From the NCBI GenBank assembly GCA_963838205.1, contig CAWIQF010000009.1:310001-374000 (forward strand): 64,000 bases of DNA. Reading direction: 5' to 3'. The translations under genes were made by a program, and so were the position numbers. The stretch's first letter is position 1. Every line of letters begins with the position of its first letter. This document shows positions 11,105 to 19,983 of this stretch, piece by piece. The DNA is from CAIVVT01 sp963838205 (GTDB taxonomy: Bacteria > Acidobacteriota > Terriglobia > Bryobacterales > Bryobacteraceae). Below the pieces are notes generated by a model, which was not told where the DNA came from, did not search any database, and saw only the letters and a program-made list of their open reading frames with translations.

Positions 11105-13132
11105 TCAGGCGATCAGGCCCAACCGGCGCAGCAGCGCCGAAGGGTCGGGGTCGCGGCCCATGAAACGGCGGAACAGTTCGGCCGGATCTTCGCTATCGCC
11201 GCGCTCCAGAATCTGGTGGCGGAATTCGAGACCGGCCTCGCGGCTGAAGATGCCCTGGCGCAGGAAGCGGGTGAAGGCGTCGGCGTCGAGCACTTCGGCC
11301 CACTTGTAGGAGTAATAGCCGGCGCCATAGCCCACCGGATCGGCGAACAGGTGAGTGAACGCGGCAATCATGGCGTAGCCCTCGGGCAAGGGCGCGGTGC
11401 TGAATTCCTGGAGGATGCGGTTGGCATACTCGACGGGTGAGCCGTCGCGGGCCGGGTCGTAGAGCATGTGCAGGGAGAGATCGACGGTGGCGAAGCCGAG
11501 CTGCCGCATCTGCGAACTGGCGGCGCGAAACGTACGCGCGCGGCGCACTTTGTCGAAAAGCACATCCGGCAGGCGCTCGCCGGTTTTCCAGTGGCGCGCA
11601 AACAGGTCGAGCGCGGCGCGCTCCCAGCACCAGTTCTCCATGATCTGGCTGGGCAGTTCGACGAAGTCCCAGGCGACGCTGGTGCCGGCCAGGCTGCGCA
11701 CTTCGACGCGGCTCAGACAATGGTGCATCAGGTGGCCGAACTCGTGGAATACGGTCTCGACGTCGCGATGCGAGAGCAGCGCCGGCCGGTCCGCCAGCGG
11801 CGGCGTGACGTTGCCGCACATCACGCCCACGTGCGGCCGCCACACGCCGTCGATGGCATGGCCGGTCAGGAACGCGCCCATCCACGCGCCGCCGCGCTTG
11901 GTATCGCGCGGAAACCAGTCCGCGTAGAAGCCGCCCAGCACGCCGCCATCGGCGTCCCGCACTTCGTAGTACTTCACGTCCGCGTGCCAGACGGGCTGGC
12001 CGGGCGTCTCGACGATGGCGATGCCGTAGAGGCGCTGGACGAGCTCGAACAGGCCGTTCAGGACGCTTTCCAGCGGGAAGTAAGGCCGCAGTTGTTCCTC
12101 ATTGAAGTCGAACTCGGCGGCGCGCTGCTTTTCGGCCCAATAGCCGACCTCCCACGGGTCCAGCCTGCGCCGCTCGCCATTCGGCTGGGCGCGATAGAGC
12201 TCGAGCTGCTCGATTTCGCGGTGGAACGCTTCGACTGTCTGGGCCCGCAGATCGCGCAAGAAACCGAGCGCCTTCGCCCCGCTCTTGGCCATTCTCTCGG
12301 CCAGCGCAAAATCCGCGAAATCTTTGAAGTCGAGCAGCCGGGCCTTCTCGCGGCGCAGTGCGAGGATCTTCTCGAGCAGACCGGTATTCGTGTCCGCCGC
12401 GCGCCGGTTGTAGCAGCGATAGAAGTGCTCGCGCACGGCGCTGTCGTCGAGGTAGGTCAGGATGGCAAGGTAACTGGGCTGCTGCAGCGTGAAGCGCCAG
12501 CCCTCGACGCCAAGTGCCTCAGCCGACTGCCGGGCAGCAGCAGCAGCCGCCGCGGGCAGACCTGCCAGAGCCTGCTCATTGTCGATCACGTATTCGAACT
12601 GCGCCGTCGCATCCAGGACATTCTGGCCAAACTTCGTGCAGATGATAGAGAGCTCGACGTCGATCTCCGAGAGCCGCTTTTTACCGGCGGCATCGAGATC
12701 CGCCCCATGCCGGCGGAAGCTGTCGATCGTCTTCTTGAGAAATCGCGCATGCACGCCGGTCAGCGCGGCCGCGTCCGCGGTGGAGGCGTACTCCTTGAGC
12801 GCCGACCACAGCCCGGCATGCAGCGGGATGCGCGAGTAGAACTCGCTCACCACGGGCTGCACCTCGTTCCACGCCGCCCGCAGTTCGGGCGAGGTGACGA
12901 CGTTCTCCAGGTGTTGGACGACGGCCGAGGCGTAGTCCAGCTTCTCACTGGCCTGGTCCAACGCGCCGAGCGTATTCAGGAACGTGCGCGGCTGCGTTTC
13001 CGCGGCGATCGCCTCGATGCGATTCTGCGCCTCTGCGACGAGCTGCCGTATGGCCGGCCGCACGTGTTCGGTGCGCACCTGGTCGAATGGGATCGGAGTC
13101 TGGATTTCAAGGAGAGGGTTTAGTTCAGGCAC
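11105..13132 (-). CDS. M3-family zinc oligopeptidase (oligopeptidase A-like)
   Basis: 675 residues from GTG at 13132 (begins PELNPLLEIQTPIPFDQV, the usual start of oligopeptidase A-type enzymes). A longer frame to ATG 13201 would overlap the divergent kinase gene. Zinc site HEFGH at residues 463-467 (context ETVFHEFGHLMHH) with the downstream Glu ligand expected in the SLAGTSVAWDFVELPSQIMENW segment. It degrades short peptides, probably in the cytoplasm because no signal peptide is seen. Substrate-loop sequence KWAEVLDADAFTRF near the C-terminus is typical. Divergent from the histidine kinase with only about 19 bp between the starts. Confidence 0.93.
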   Translation of the reverse strand: MPELNPLLEIQTPIPFDQVRTEHVRPAIRQLVAEAQNRIEAIAAETQPRTFLNTLGALDQASEKLDYASAVVQHLENVVTSPELRAAWNEVQPVVSEFYSRIPLHAGLWSALKEYASTADAAALTGVHARFLKKTIDSFRRHGADLDAAGKKRLSEIDVELSIICTKFGQNVLDATAQFEYVIDNEQALAGLPAAAAAAARQSAEALGVEGWRFTLQQPSYLAILTYLDDSAVREHFYRCYNRRAADTNTGLLEKILALRREKARLLDFKDFADFALAERMAKSGAKALGFLRDLRAQTVEAFHREIEQLELYRAQPNGERRRLDPWEVGYWAEKQRAAEFDFNEEQLRPYFPLESVLNGLFELVQRLYGIAIVETPGQPVWHADVKYYEVRDADGGVLGGFYADWFPRDTKRGGAWMGAFLTGHAIDGVWRPHVGVMCGNVTPPLADRPALLSHRDVETVFHEFGHLMHHCLSRVEVRSLAGTSVAWDFVELPSQIMENWCWERAALDLFARHWKTGERLPDVLFDKVRRARTFRAASSQMRQLGFATVDLSLHMLYDPARDGSPVEYANRILQEFSTAPLPEGYAMIAAFTHLFADPVGYGAGYYSYKWAEVLDADAFTRFLRQGIFSREAGLEFRHQILERGDSEDPAELFRRFMGRDPDPSALLRRLGLIA

Positions 13133-13151
13133 TCTAGGATAGGATACCCAG

Positions 13152-14474
13152 ATGGCGGGCCGCGCACCGTGGGTACCACAACTTTTCGGACTGGGCGTCA
13201 CTCTGGCCGCCGTGGCGATCTACTTTGGATTCACGCTCGACCAGGTACGCGGCCTGCAGCGCCTGCAGGTGGAGACGGTGGACCGCAACCGCCGCGACTC
13301 GCTGCAACTGGTGCGCATCCAGAACGACCTCTACCAGATTGGCCTGGCGCTGCACGAAATGGCCGAGACCGGCGACCCCTTTCCACTCACGGCGCATCAT
13401 AGCGAGATGGACCGCCTGCACACGGACCTCGACGCCGCCATTTCGCTGGAGCATGACCTGGTGCCGAGTTCACGCACGCGCGACCAGCAGGACGTGCTCG
13501 AAGCTAGCATGCGGCGATTCTGGGACGGAATGGACCAGATGTGGATGCAGGCCGCGGATGGCCGGGAAAACGAGGCCCGGACGCTGATCCGCACGCGGCT
13601 GAACTCCGAGCGCGGCACATTGAATTCGAGCGTCGCGCGGCTGCTGGTGGAAAACAGCGACGCGGAGACCGCGGGGGCGCGCGCGGTGGGAGAAATCTAC
13701 CGGCGGGTCGAGACGAACCTGTACTGGTTCCTCGCGGCCGGGCTGCTGGCGATTGGCGCTACCGGCGTTTCGGCGATCCGCTTCAGCCGCCGCATCTTCG
13801 AACGGCTGGAAAAGCTGTCCGATGAGCGCCAGGAGCTGGCCCGGCAGGTGATCAATGTGCAGGAAGATGTGTTCCGCACGCTGGCGCGCGAGTTGCACGA
13901 CGAGTTCGGCCAGGTGCTGACGGCTCTCGGCGCGATGCTCCAGCGAGTGAAGAAGCAAATCCCCGAAGACTCTCCGGCCCAATCCGGCCTGAAGGAAATC
14001 CGGGAGGTCGCCGCGGGCACGCTGGAGCACGTACGGCTGATGTCGCAGATGCTCCACCCGCCGATCCTGGACGACTACGGGCTGGAGAAGAGCGTCGAAT
14101 GGTATATCAATCAGTTTGAAAAACAGTCAGGTTTGTGCGTGCATTATGCGAAAATCGGTGATGCGCTTTGGATTGGCGATCAGGTTGCTATTCACGTCTA
14201 CAGAATTTTGCAGGAAGCCTTGAATAACGTGCTTCGGCACGCCAAGGTTTCCGAGGTTTGGGTGCGTGCCGAGTACGCGCCGTTGCATATCTCGCTGGTG
14301 GTCGAAGACCACGGCGTGGGAATGCCCGAGGATGGGCCGCGGCACGGCATCGGTCTGATCTCAATGCGCGAGAGGGCCGGACTGCTGGGCGGCGTGCTGG
14401 AGTTTTCCAAGCCCGCCGGGGGTGGTGTCCGTGTTTCGCTGCAGGTACCGCTGCGGGCTGGAGTAGCCTCATGA
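13152..14474 (+). CDS. Sensor histidine kinase, NarX/HisKA_3 type
   Basis: 440 residues. Membrane segments at about residues 10-27 and 189-210 bracket a periplasmic four-helix-like sensor domain of about 160 residues. HisKA_3 dimerisation domain follows with the phosphorylated His249 in RELHDEFGQVLTALG, then an ATPase domain (ILQEALNNVLRHAKVSEVWV N-box, DHGVGMPE G1 box, GIGLISMRERAGLLGG G2 box). It autophosphorylates on an unknown signal and passes phosphate to the response regulator encoded next, whose start overlaps this stop by four bases (ATGA). Confidence 0.94.
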   Translation: MAGRAPWVPQLFGLGVTLAAVAIYFGFTLDQVRGLQRLQVETVDRNRRDSLQLVRIQNDLYQIGLALHEMAETGDPFPLTAHHSEMDRLHTDLDAAISLEHDLVPSSRTRDQQDVLEASMRRFWDGMDQMWMQAADGRENEARTLIRTRLNSERGTLNSSVARLLVENSDAETAGARAVGEIYRRVETNLYWFLAAGLLAIGATGVSAIRFSRRIFERLEKLSDERQELARQVINVQEDVFRTLARELHDEFGQVLTALGAMLQRVKKQIPEDSPAQSGLKEIREVAAGTLEHVRLMSQMLHPPILDDYGLEKSVEWYINQFEKQSGLCVHYAKIGDALWIGDQVAIHVYRILQEALNNVLRHAKVSEVWVRAEYAPLHISLVVEDHGVGMPEDGPRHGIGLISMRERAGLLGGVLEFSKPAGGGVRVSLQVPLRAGVAS

Positions 14475-15121
14475 CAGGTCCGATTACAGTTCTGTTGGTT
14501 GACGATCACAGCCTGGTCCGCAAGGGCTTCCGGCGGCTTCTGGACGACGACCCCGAAATCCTGGTCGTAGGGGAAGCGTCCACCGGAGCCGCGGCCATCG
14601 AGGCCGCGCTGCAGCTTAGTCCGCAGGTCGTGGTGATGGACCTTTCGATGCCCGAACTGGATGGGATCCAGGCCACAGGCCAGATTCTGCGGCACCGGCC
14701 CGAGACCAAGGTGCTGATCCTCAGCATGTACTCCGAGGACAACTACGTGCGCAACGCCTTCGCCTCCGGGGCGCTCGGCTATCTGCTGAAGAACGCGCTC
14801 GAGGTGGACCTGCCTTACGCCATCAAGGAGGTCGCCGCCGGCCGCACGGTGCTTACGCCCGGCCTGGCCCCGCCGACGCAGGGCCACGATAGCGACTTTA
14901 GCAAATTGACCCAGCGCGAACGCGAGGTCCTGCAATACATCGTCCAGGGCAAATCGAACCGTGAAATCGCCACGCTGCTGGGCCTCAGCGTGAATACGAT
15001 TTCCGTGCACCGCGCCAACCTGATGCAAGCGTTGGGCATCCATCGGACCGCCGATCTGGTAGTCTACGCCCTCAAAAAGGGGCTGGTGTCGATGCCGGAA
15101 CTGCCAGACAAGAAGAACTGA
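14471..15121 (+). CDS. NarL/LuxR-type response regulator
   Basis: 216 residues from ATG 14471 (the frame is open further upstream but that part is coding for the kinase). Receiver domain: acidic pair in LLVDDHS, phosphoacceptor Asp57 in VVVMDLSMPELDG, conserved Lys in GYLLKNA. A linker leads to a LuxR-type helix-turn-helix (LTQREREVLQYIVQGKSNRE, LGLSVNTISVHRANLMQALG). DNA-binding partner of the kinase encoded directly upstream; translationally coupled by ATGA overlap. Targets are not evident from the window, although the PEP-CTERM gene follows on the same strand after 314 bp. Confidence 0.95.
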   Translation: MTGPITVLLVDDHSLVRKGFRRLLDDDPEILVVGEASTGAAAIEAALQLSPQVVVMDLSMPELDGIQATGQILRHRPETKVLILSMYSEDNYVRNAFASGALGYLLKNALEVDLPYAIKEVAAGRTVLTPGLAPPTQGHDSDFSKLTQREREVLQYIVQGKSNREIATLLGLSVNTISVHRANLMQALGIHRTADLVVYALKKGLVSMPELPDKKN

Positions 15122-15435
15122 CCGATTGCCTCTCTAATCTGCGTTCGAGCAGAATCACCCGCGCCGGCGACGGGTCCCCAATAGTCGCTTGCCTGCTCCG
15201 CCCGACGCCCTGAGAAGGCCCCACGCCCAGTTTCAGTACTAGTATTCTCGGCCGACAACCACACCTTTTATTATCAATAATCTGCGAAGCCTTCGGCGGG
15301 CTGGCGGAGGCTATCGGGAGGCCTCTACAGGCAGTCCTGCAGTACGGTCCTGTCTATTGTTGAAAAGGACAACACACTAGCATCGGCATATATAAAGACC
15401 GCTCGAATAAGAGGGCGGCCGAGAGGGTTTGGGCT
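15122..15435. other. Intergenic region before the PEP-CTERM gene
   Basis: 314 bp without a credible gene. Near 15388-15400 there is an AT-rich run (CATATATAAAG) about 40 bases ahead of the GTG start that could be a promoter -10 element. I see no canonical -35 at the right spacing and no clear terminator for the two-component operon. Confidence 0.3.
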
Positions 15436-16452
15436 GTGCCGTCATTTAGCGACCACGATTTCGACCTGAGCCGCGGGCTCGCCCGGCGCAGTGGCTCGTC
15501 GCGCCGCGGCGGGCTGTTCGCATTTCGTCTGTCGGCTCTGCTGCTGCTCGCGGGCGCCGTGGCGTTCGTGTGCAAGTGGCCGGAGCTTACCGGCATCTAC
15601 AGCGTTGAAGATAAGCTGGATCACGCGCTCGACATTGCGCCGCCTCCGGATCCGCCTCCGCTCCCCGTTCCGTCCGCCCGGCTGGTGTACGCCTATTCCG
15701 TCGTGCCCGGCGGCGTCGCCGACGCCGCGGACGTCCGGCGCGCCGTCGCCGCCGATCCTGTCGTTAGCGAACACTACCGCGGGCTGAATCTCGCCGGCCT
15801 GAAGAGGATCAGCCTCACAGCGGACACCGCCGCGTATGTCTCTTATCGCAAGGGAGACACAGTTTATTGGACGACGAAGAAGGTTCGTCTCGCCCGCGGC
15901 GAGGCCGTGCTGAGCGACGGCACCAACATGGTGCGGGCACGCTGCGGCAACCGGATTTCGGACGCCACCATGGCTCGCACCGTGCCCCAGGAACCTCCCG
16001 AGGCCGAACTGGACACTCCGCTGTTGCCGGGCGGTCCGATGGCGCCGCTGCAGTTGGCCGGCCCGCCTGAACGGATGCGACTGCTGGCGGCTGCACTGCC
16101 TCATCTGTTGCCGGAGCCGACTGCTCCTCTGCCCGAGACGCCGGAGGAGCTGCTAAGCTCCGCGCCCCAGGACGGGATGCTCACCCCGCTGGAACAGGAT
16201 GGACCCGCGGGACCCAACTGGTGGGTGATGCCGCAGCCTGCGTATTTCACGGGGTATGACCTCCTGGCGCCAGTATCGCCTCTACAGCCGAAAACGCCCG
16301 CGGCTCAGGGCGGTGGCGAGAACACTGCCGGGATTTCCGCCGATCCGCCGCTGGACACTGCTGCTCCCGAACCGTCCTCCTGGCTGCTCGTCGGAGCGGG
16401 CATGCTGGGCCTGGGCGGGCTGCTTCGTGCCCGCCGGCAGAAGAGCCGCTAG
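15436..16452 (+). CDS. PEP-CTERM sorting domain protein
   Basis: 338 residues from a GTG start. N-terminal membrane segment or signal (FAFRLSALLLLAGAVAFVCKW, about residues 30-50), a Pro-rich linker (APPPDPPPLPVPSARLVYAY), a small beta-rich middle domain, a long Pro/Leu-rich low-complexity part, and a textbook C-terminal sorting signal: PEP motif in APEPSSW, hydrophobic helix LLVGAGMLGLGGLL, then RARRQKSR. Such proteins are cut and sorted by exosortase during exopolysaccharide export. No exosortase or polysaccharide genes are in the window. The middle domain is not recognised. Confidence 0.8.
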   Translation: MPSFSDHDFDLSRGLARRSGSSRRGGLFAFRLSALLLLAGAVAFVCKWPELTGIYSVEDKLDHALDIAPPPDPPPLPVPSARLVYAYSVVPGGVADAADVRRAVAADPVVSEHYRGLNLAGLKRISLTADTAAYVSYRKGDTVYWTTKKVRLARGEAVLSDGTNMVRARCGNRISDATMARTVPQEPPEAELDTPLLPGGPMAPLQLAGPPERMRLLAAALPHLLPEPTAPLPETPEELLSSAPQDGMLTPLEQDGPAGPNWWVMPQPAYFTGYDLLAPVSPLQPKTPAAQGGGENTAGISADPPLDTAAPEPSSWLLVGAGMLGLGGLLRARRQKSR

Positions 16453-16517
16453 TACATTCTTCACAGGAGCAGCCTCCGCGCTTGCAGTGAACTGCGCAAG
16501 CGCGGGGACTGCTCGGT

Positions 16518-16600
16518 CCACACGCCGCAGAGAGCACAGAGTGTGAACAGAAAGAGTTGAGTGCGCCCAGGACAGAGACGTCAGTCCCCGTGTTTTTGAA
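16518..16600. repeat. REP-like dispersed repeat (ACGTC family), copy 1
   Basis: Contains GTCCACACGCCGCAGAGAGC, then a degenerate middle, then GGACAGAGACGTCAGTCCCC. Two further copies lie at 57541-57643 and 57753-57813. It sits between the convergent PEP-CTERM and cytochrome genes and may also serve as their terminator. Confidence 0.7.
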
Positions 16601-16643
16601 GTGGCGCAGGTGGCGGCCGTCGAGTTCGTCTGAGCGGGCGCGG

Positions 16644-17708
16644 TCAGTCGGCCGAGTTGAAAGGCTTCACGCGTTTCGGCGGAATGCCCTTGGGATGGCA
16701 GTCCAAACATTTCATGAAATGAATGTTGTGGGCGCTCTGCTTGTTGAAGAAGGTCGTATCCATCTTCTCGACGTCGCGGTTGCAATTGGAGAGGCGCGGG
16801 TGGCAGTCGGCGCAGGAGGCGCGCGTGGACTGCTTGTGGCGGTCGTGGCAGGCGAGGCAGGAGAAGCCTTCGTGGACGCCGACTGGCGTGCGGTCGTCGC
16901 CGGAGTGGACCTGCGTGTTGGCCAGCGGCGCGTGGCACTGGTAGCACAAGGCCTGGCGGGGGTCGGGACTCATTTTGACGGGCCTTTCGCCCTCATGCAT
17001 CGCGGGCAGAGCGAGCATGGAGACGGACACGGATTCGCGCGAGCGCCGGTCGAAGAAAGCCAGCGAGGGCGTCATGATGGGTTCTTTGCGCGAGATCACC
17101 GCGCGCCGGACGTGGTCCTTCAACGGTGCGCCGTGGATGTGGATGGCGTGGCAACTCAGGCACGGGATGGCGGATTTGGAGGCCATCGCGGCATCGCGGA
17201 AACTCCACGGGCCCTGGTTGTTCAACGGCGTGACGAGGTCGCGGATGGGGCCGTCGAAATGCATGCCGTGGCAGCGCAGACAGTCGTCCATCAGGTGCCG
17301 TTCGGTGTTCTGCTTCTTGTCGAGGAACAGCGGCTCGTAGCGCACCGAGTGCGGCCCCGCGGCCCAGGTGGCGAACTCCTGGGGATGGCAACTGCGGCAG
17401 CGGTCGACCATGGCGAAGACGTCGGCGGTCCGCAGATGGGCGCTCTCGGCGACTTCGCCGAAGTTGTGATCGAGGACGCGGCGCGCGTTGGTCATGTGGA
17501 ACTGGGCGTCGGCGGTGAGCGCGTCGCCGTGGCATTTGGCGCAGGCGACATTGCGGTGGGCCGAGCCGGCCCATTGATCCACGGGCACGGCCATTTCGTG
17601 GCAGCGGGCGCAGGCGCCGGGCGCGCCGGCTTCGTAGACGAAGCTGGCCGTGGGCACCAGCAGGAGGAGCGCGAGGAGGAGCAAACCGAGGGTGAGTGCG
17701 ATTTTCAT
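16644..17708 (-). CDS. Nine-haem membrane-anchored cytochrome c
   Basis: 354 residues with an uncleaved N-terminal membrane helix (IALTLGLLLLALLLLVPTASF) and nine CxxCH haem c motifs (CARCH, CAKCH, CRSCH, CLRCH, CLSCH, CYQCH, CLACH, CADCH, CLDCH). The arrangement recalls NapC/NrfH-like quinol or periplasmic electron carriers extended by a decahaem-like domain. It is the last gene of a three-gene operon after a GMC flavoprotein (16 bp gap), so it probably accepts electrons from that enzyme and passes them to the respiratory chain or an external acceptor. The haem count is seen directly; the electron route is inference. Confidence 0.92.
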   Translation of the reverse strand: MKIALTLGLLLLALLLLVPTASFVYEAGAPGACARCHEMAVPVDQWAGSAHRNVACAKCHGDALTADAQFHMTNARRVLDHNFGEVAESAHLRTADVFAMVDRCRSCHPQEFATWAAGPHSVRYEPLFLDKKQNTERHLMDDCLRCHGMHFDGPIRDLVTPLNNQGPWSFRDAAMASKSAIPCLSCHAIHIHGAPLKDHVRRAVISRKEPIMTPSLAFFDRRSRESVSVSMLALPAMHEGERPVKMSPDPRQALCYQCHAPLANTQVHSGDDRTPVGVHEGFSCLACHDRHKQSTRASCADCHPRLSNCNRDVEKMDTTFFNKQSAHNIHFMKCLDCHPKGIPPKRVKPFNSAD

Positions 17709-17724
17709 GTCAGGGCATTCTCCT

Positions 17725-19377
17725 TCACGCGCGCGGCTTTAGCCCGCTTTGCGCGATGAACTCGCCGGCGCGGTAGGCCAGCGCACTGATGGTCAGCACG
17801 GGATTGAAGCCGCCGTTGGTGACGTGCACGCCGCCGTCCACGACGAAGACGTTGTCGATATCGTGCACGCGGCAGTTGCGATCCACCACCGAAGTCTTCG
17901 GGTCGTTGCCCATGCGGCATGTGCCGGCCTGGTGCTGGCCGCCCGAAGTGCCCTTGCCGGCGAGCTTGAGCCAGGTCTTCACGGCGCCCGCTTCCTTGAG
18001 CCAGGCGTCGGCGTGATGGGCCTGGACCGTGCTGATGGCGATCGTTTCCTCGTGTTTCGGGCCGGAAAGCCGGACCACGGGGATGCCAAACTTGTCGCGC
18101 ACTTGCGGGTCGAGCGCGGCGCGGGATTCGAACACCGGCATCTCCTGCGTCGGGCCCTGCACGGCGATTGCGCGGCGGTAAGAGTGGCGCATCCAGTCCT
18201 TGTAGGCCTGACCCCAACGCGGGACATCGGGGGCGCGCATGCCGACGAACTGGTAGGGCAGCCGCACGAACTCGTTGCACAACGCGCCGCCGCCGCGCAG
18301 GCCGGGGTTGCCGTGGTTGTAGTCGCTGACGGCGATGGATGCGCCCGGGCCGAGATCGTCGTAGAGGATCTCGTCGAACACGCCGAGAGCGCCGGTGTAG
18401 GTATGGCCCTGGAGGTTTCTTCCCACCCAGTCGTAACGATTGCCGAGGCCATGGGGGAACAGGCTGTTTGAAGAATTCAGCAGCAGGCGCGCCGACTCGA
18501 TGGCGCCGCAGGATGAGATGACGACGCGCGCGGGCTGTTCCCAGCGGCCGCCGCCGCGATCGAAATAGCGCACGCCGGAGGCGCGGCCGTGCTCGTCGAA
18601 AACGATGTCCTGGACCGTGCACTCGGTGCGCAACTCGAGCAGGCCGGTGGCGAGCGCAGTGGGCAGAACGGTGTTCTGCGAGCCGTTCTTGGCGTCCACT
18701 TCGCAGGCGAAGCCCACGCACCAGCGGCAGCGCATGCAGGCCGGGCGGCCGTTGTAGGGCACCGAGTTGCGCAGCATCGGGATGTGGAACGGATGCAGCC
18801 CGAGGCGTCGTGCGGCCTTATCGAGGATCTCGTGCTCGCGCTCCTGCGGCGAGACCGGCGGCATGGGCAGAGGCTTACGGCGACGGCCTTTGAAGGGGTT
18901 ATTCGAGTCGTCGCCGGAGACGCCCAGCTCCCATTCCGCCTGCTCGTAGTAGGGCTCGAGGTCGTCATAGGAGATGGGCCAGTCGGCCAGCGTGGAGCCC
19001 TCCGGCACGCCGTATTGCGAGGCCATGCGGAAGTCGTAGGGGTGGTAGCGCCAGGCCATCGCACCGTAGCTCAGCGTGCCGCCGCCAACGCAGGCGGCGT
19101 TGTTCGAGTAGCCGGGTTCGGAGGGCGCGACGATGCGCGTTGTGCCATCGAGATCGACCACCACGCGCGGATGGCCTTCGTCATCGGGGCCGAAAGCGTT
19201 GCCCAGAGTCGAATTGCGCTGGTTGCGCAGATCGTCCTTGCGGCAATCCCAGGGCGTGTACCACGGGCCGCGCTCGAGCAGCACCACGCGCCAACCGGCG
19301 GCGGTGAGTTGCCGGGCCACGATGGGACCGGCGGCGCCGGCTCCGACGATGACGGCATCGGCCATAGGCAAGGGCAT
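17725..19377 (-). CDS. GMC oxidoreductase, gluconate 2-dehydrogenase large-subunit-like
   Basis: 550 residues from ATG 19377, which overlaps the upstream stop as TGATG (a second ATG lies 4 codons on). FAD-binding GAGAAG near the N-terminus (residues 12-17), GMC signature region ACVGGGTLSYGAMAWRYHP, and C-terminal GMC block with CRMGNDP, a DNVFVVDGG segment and a NGGFNPVLT segment. A cysteine cluster C214-x2-C217-x2-C220-x4-C225 resembles the region that binds a 3Fe-4S cluster in membrane-bound FAD glucose and fructose dehydrogenases. It probably oxidises a sugar, sugar acid or alcohol in the periplasm with its small subunit and hands electrons to the nine-haem cytochrome. Export would be by hitch-hiking with the Tat-signal-bearing small subunit. 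Confidence 0.9.
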   Translation of the reverse strand: MPLPMADAVIVGAGAAGPIVARQLTAAGWRVVLLERGPWYTPWDCRKDDLRNQRNSTLGNAFGPDDEGHPRVVVDLDGTTRIVAPSEPGYSNNAACVGGGTLSYGAMAWRYHPYDFRMASQYGVPEGSTLADWPISYDDLEPYYEQAEWELGVSGDDSNNPFKGRRRKPLPMPPVSPQEREHEILDKAARRLGLHPFHIPMLRNSVPYNGRPACMRCRWCVGFACEVDAKNGSQNTVLPTALATGLLELRTECTVQDIVFDEHGRASGVRYFDRGGGRWEQPARVVISSCGAIESARLLLNSSNSLFPHGLGNRYDWVGRNLQGHTYTGALGVFDEILYDDLGPGASIAVSDYNHGNPGLRGGGALCNEFVRLPYQFVGMRAPDVPRWGQAYKDWMRHSYRRAIAVQGPTQEMPVFESRAALDPQVRDKFGIPVVRLSGPKHEETIAISTVQAHHADAWLKEAGAVKTWLKLAGKGTSGGQHQAGTCRMGNDPKTSVVDRNCRVHDIDNVFVVDGGVHVTNGGFNPVLTISALAYRAGEFIAQSGLKPRA

Positions 19378-19922
19378 CAGCTTTGTCCTCCCTGCGATGC
19401 CGGATCCAAGATGGAGTACTGGAGACGGCCGCGCACGGGCACGATCGGCACGCCGAGCATGCGCCAGCTTGCATAATCCGCGTTGCCCCCGTGGCGCGGA
19501 CTGCCGTAATAGCCCTGCATGGTGTGGTCGAGAACGAGATTGAAGGCGGCGCGATACTGGCCCTTCTCGAACTCTTCGAGCAACGCCGTGCGCGCCTCGA
19601 ACGGAAGATCCGCGAAGTCGTGCGAGTTGTTGTGGCGGGCCAGCAAGTTGAGCGCGGAGAGGGCCTGGGCGTAGAGCTTGCGGTGGCGCTTGTACTTCTT
19701 CGTCAATTGAATGTCGATGAAGCGCACCACGCCCGCGCGCTTCGCGCCGGCGTCGGAGTCCTCCGGAATCAGGCACTCGCACCAGGCGCCGAGCGTCCGG
19801 GCTTCCTCGCCGGAAAGAACCCGCCAGGGCGAGTTCTGCGTGTAGGAACAGGCAGCCGCTCCGGCGGCCGCGGCGGTAGCGAGAAATTTACGGCGATTCA
19901 GACTCTTTTCTCCTGTAAGCAA
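19377..19922 (-). CDS. Gluconate 2-dehydrogenase subunit 3 family protein, Tat-exported
   Basis: Up to 181 residues from TTG 19922; a CTG at 19901 is better placed behind AGGAG and would give 174 residues starting at the Tat motif NRRKFLATAAAAGAAAC. The Cys after AGAAA suggests a lipoprotein-type cleavage. The body matches the small subunit of gluconate 2-dehydrogenase-type enzymes (LGAWCECLIPEDSDAGAKRAG, FIDIQLTKKYK, LPFEARTALLEEFEKGQ, MLGVPIVPVRG). This subunit stabilises and carries the folded flavoprotein across the membrane. First gene of the oxidoreductase operon. Confidence 0.85.
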   Translation of the reverse strand: MLTGEKSLNRRKFLATAAAAGAAACSYTQNSPWRVLSGEEARTLGAWCECLIPEDSDAGAKRAGVVRFIDIQLTKKYKRHRKLYAQALSALNLLARHNNSHDFADLPFEARTALLEEFEKGQYRAAFNLVLDHTMQGYYGSPRHGGNADYASWRMLGVPIVPVRGRLQYSILDPASQGGQS

Positions 19923-19983
19923 GAATCATATCGTGAGCGGAGGCGCGGGGCAATTGCGGCGGCCGCGGCGGGAACTGATCCGC

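Noticed and set aside
15122..15435. Possible cyclic-di-GMP or other riboswitch before the PEP-CTERM gene
   Set aside because: I looked for the conserved GEMM core and stems and did not find them; only short unconvincing inverted repeats are present.
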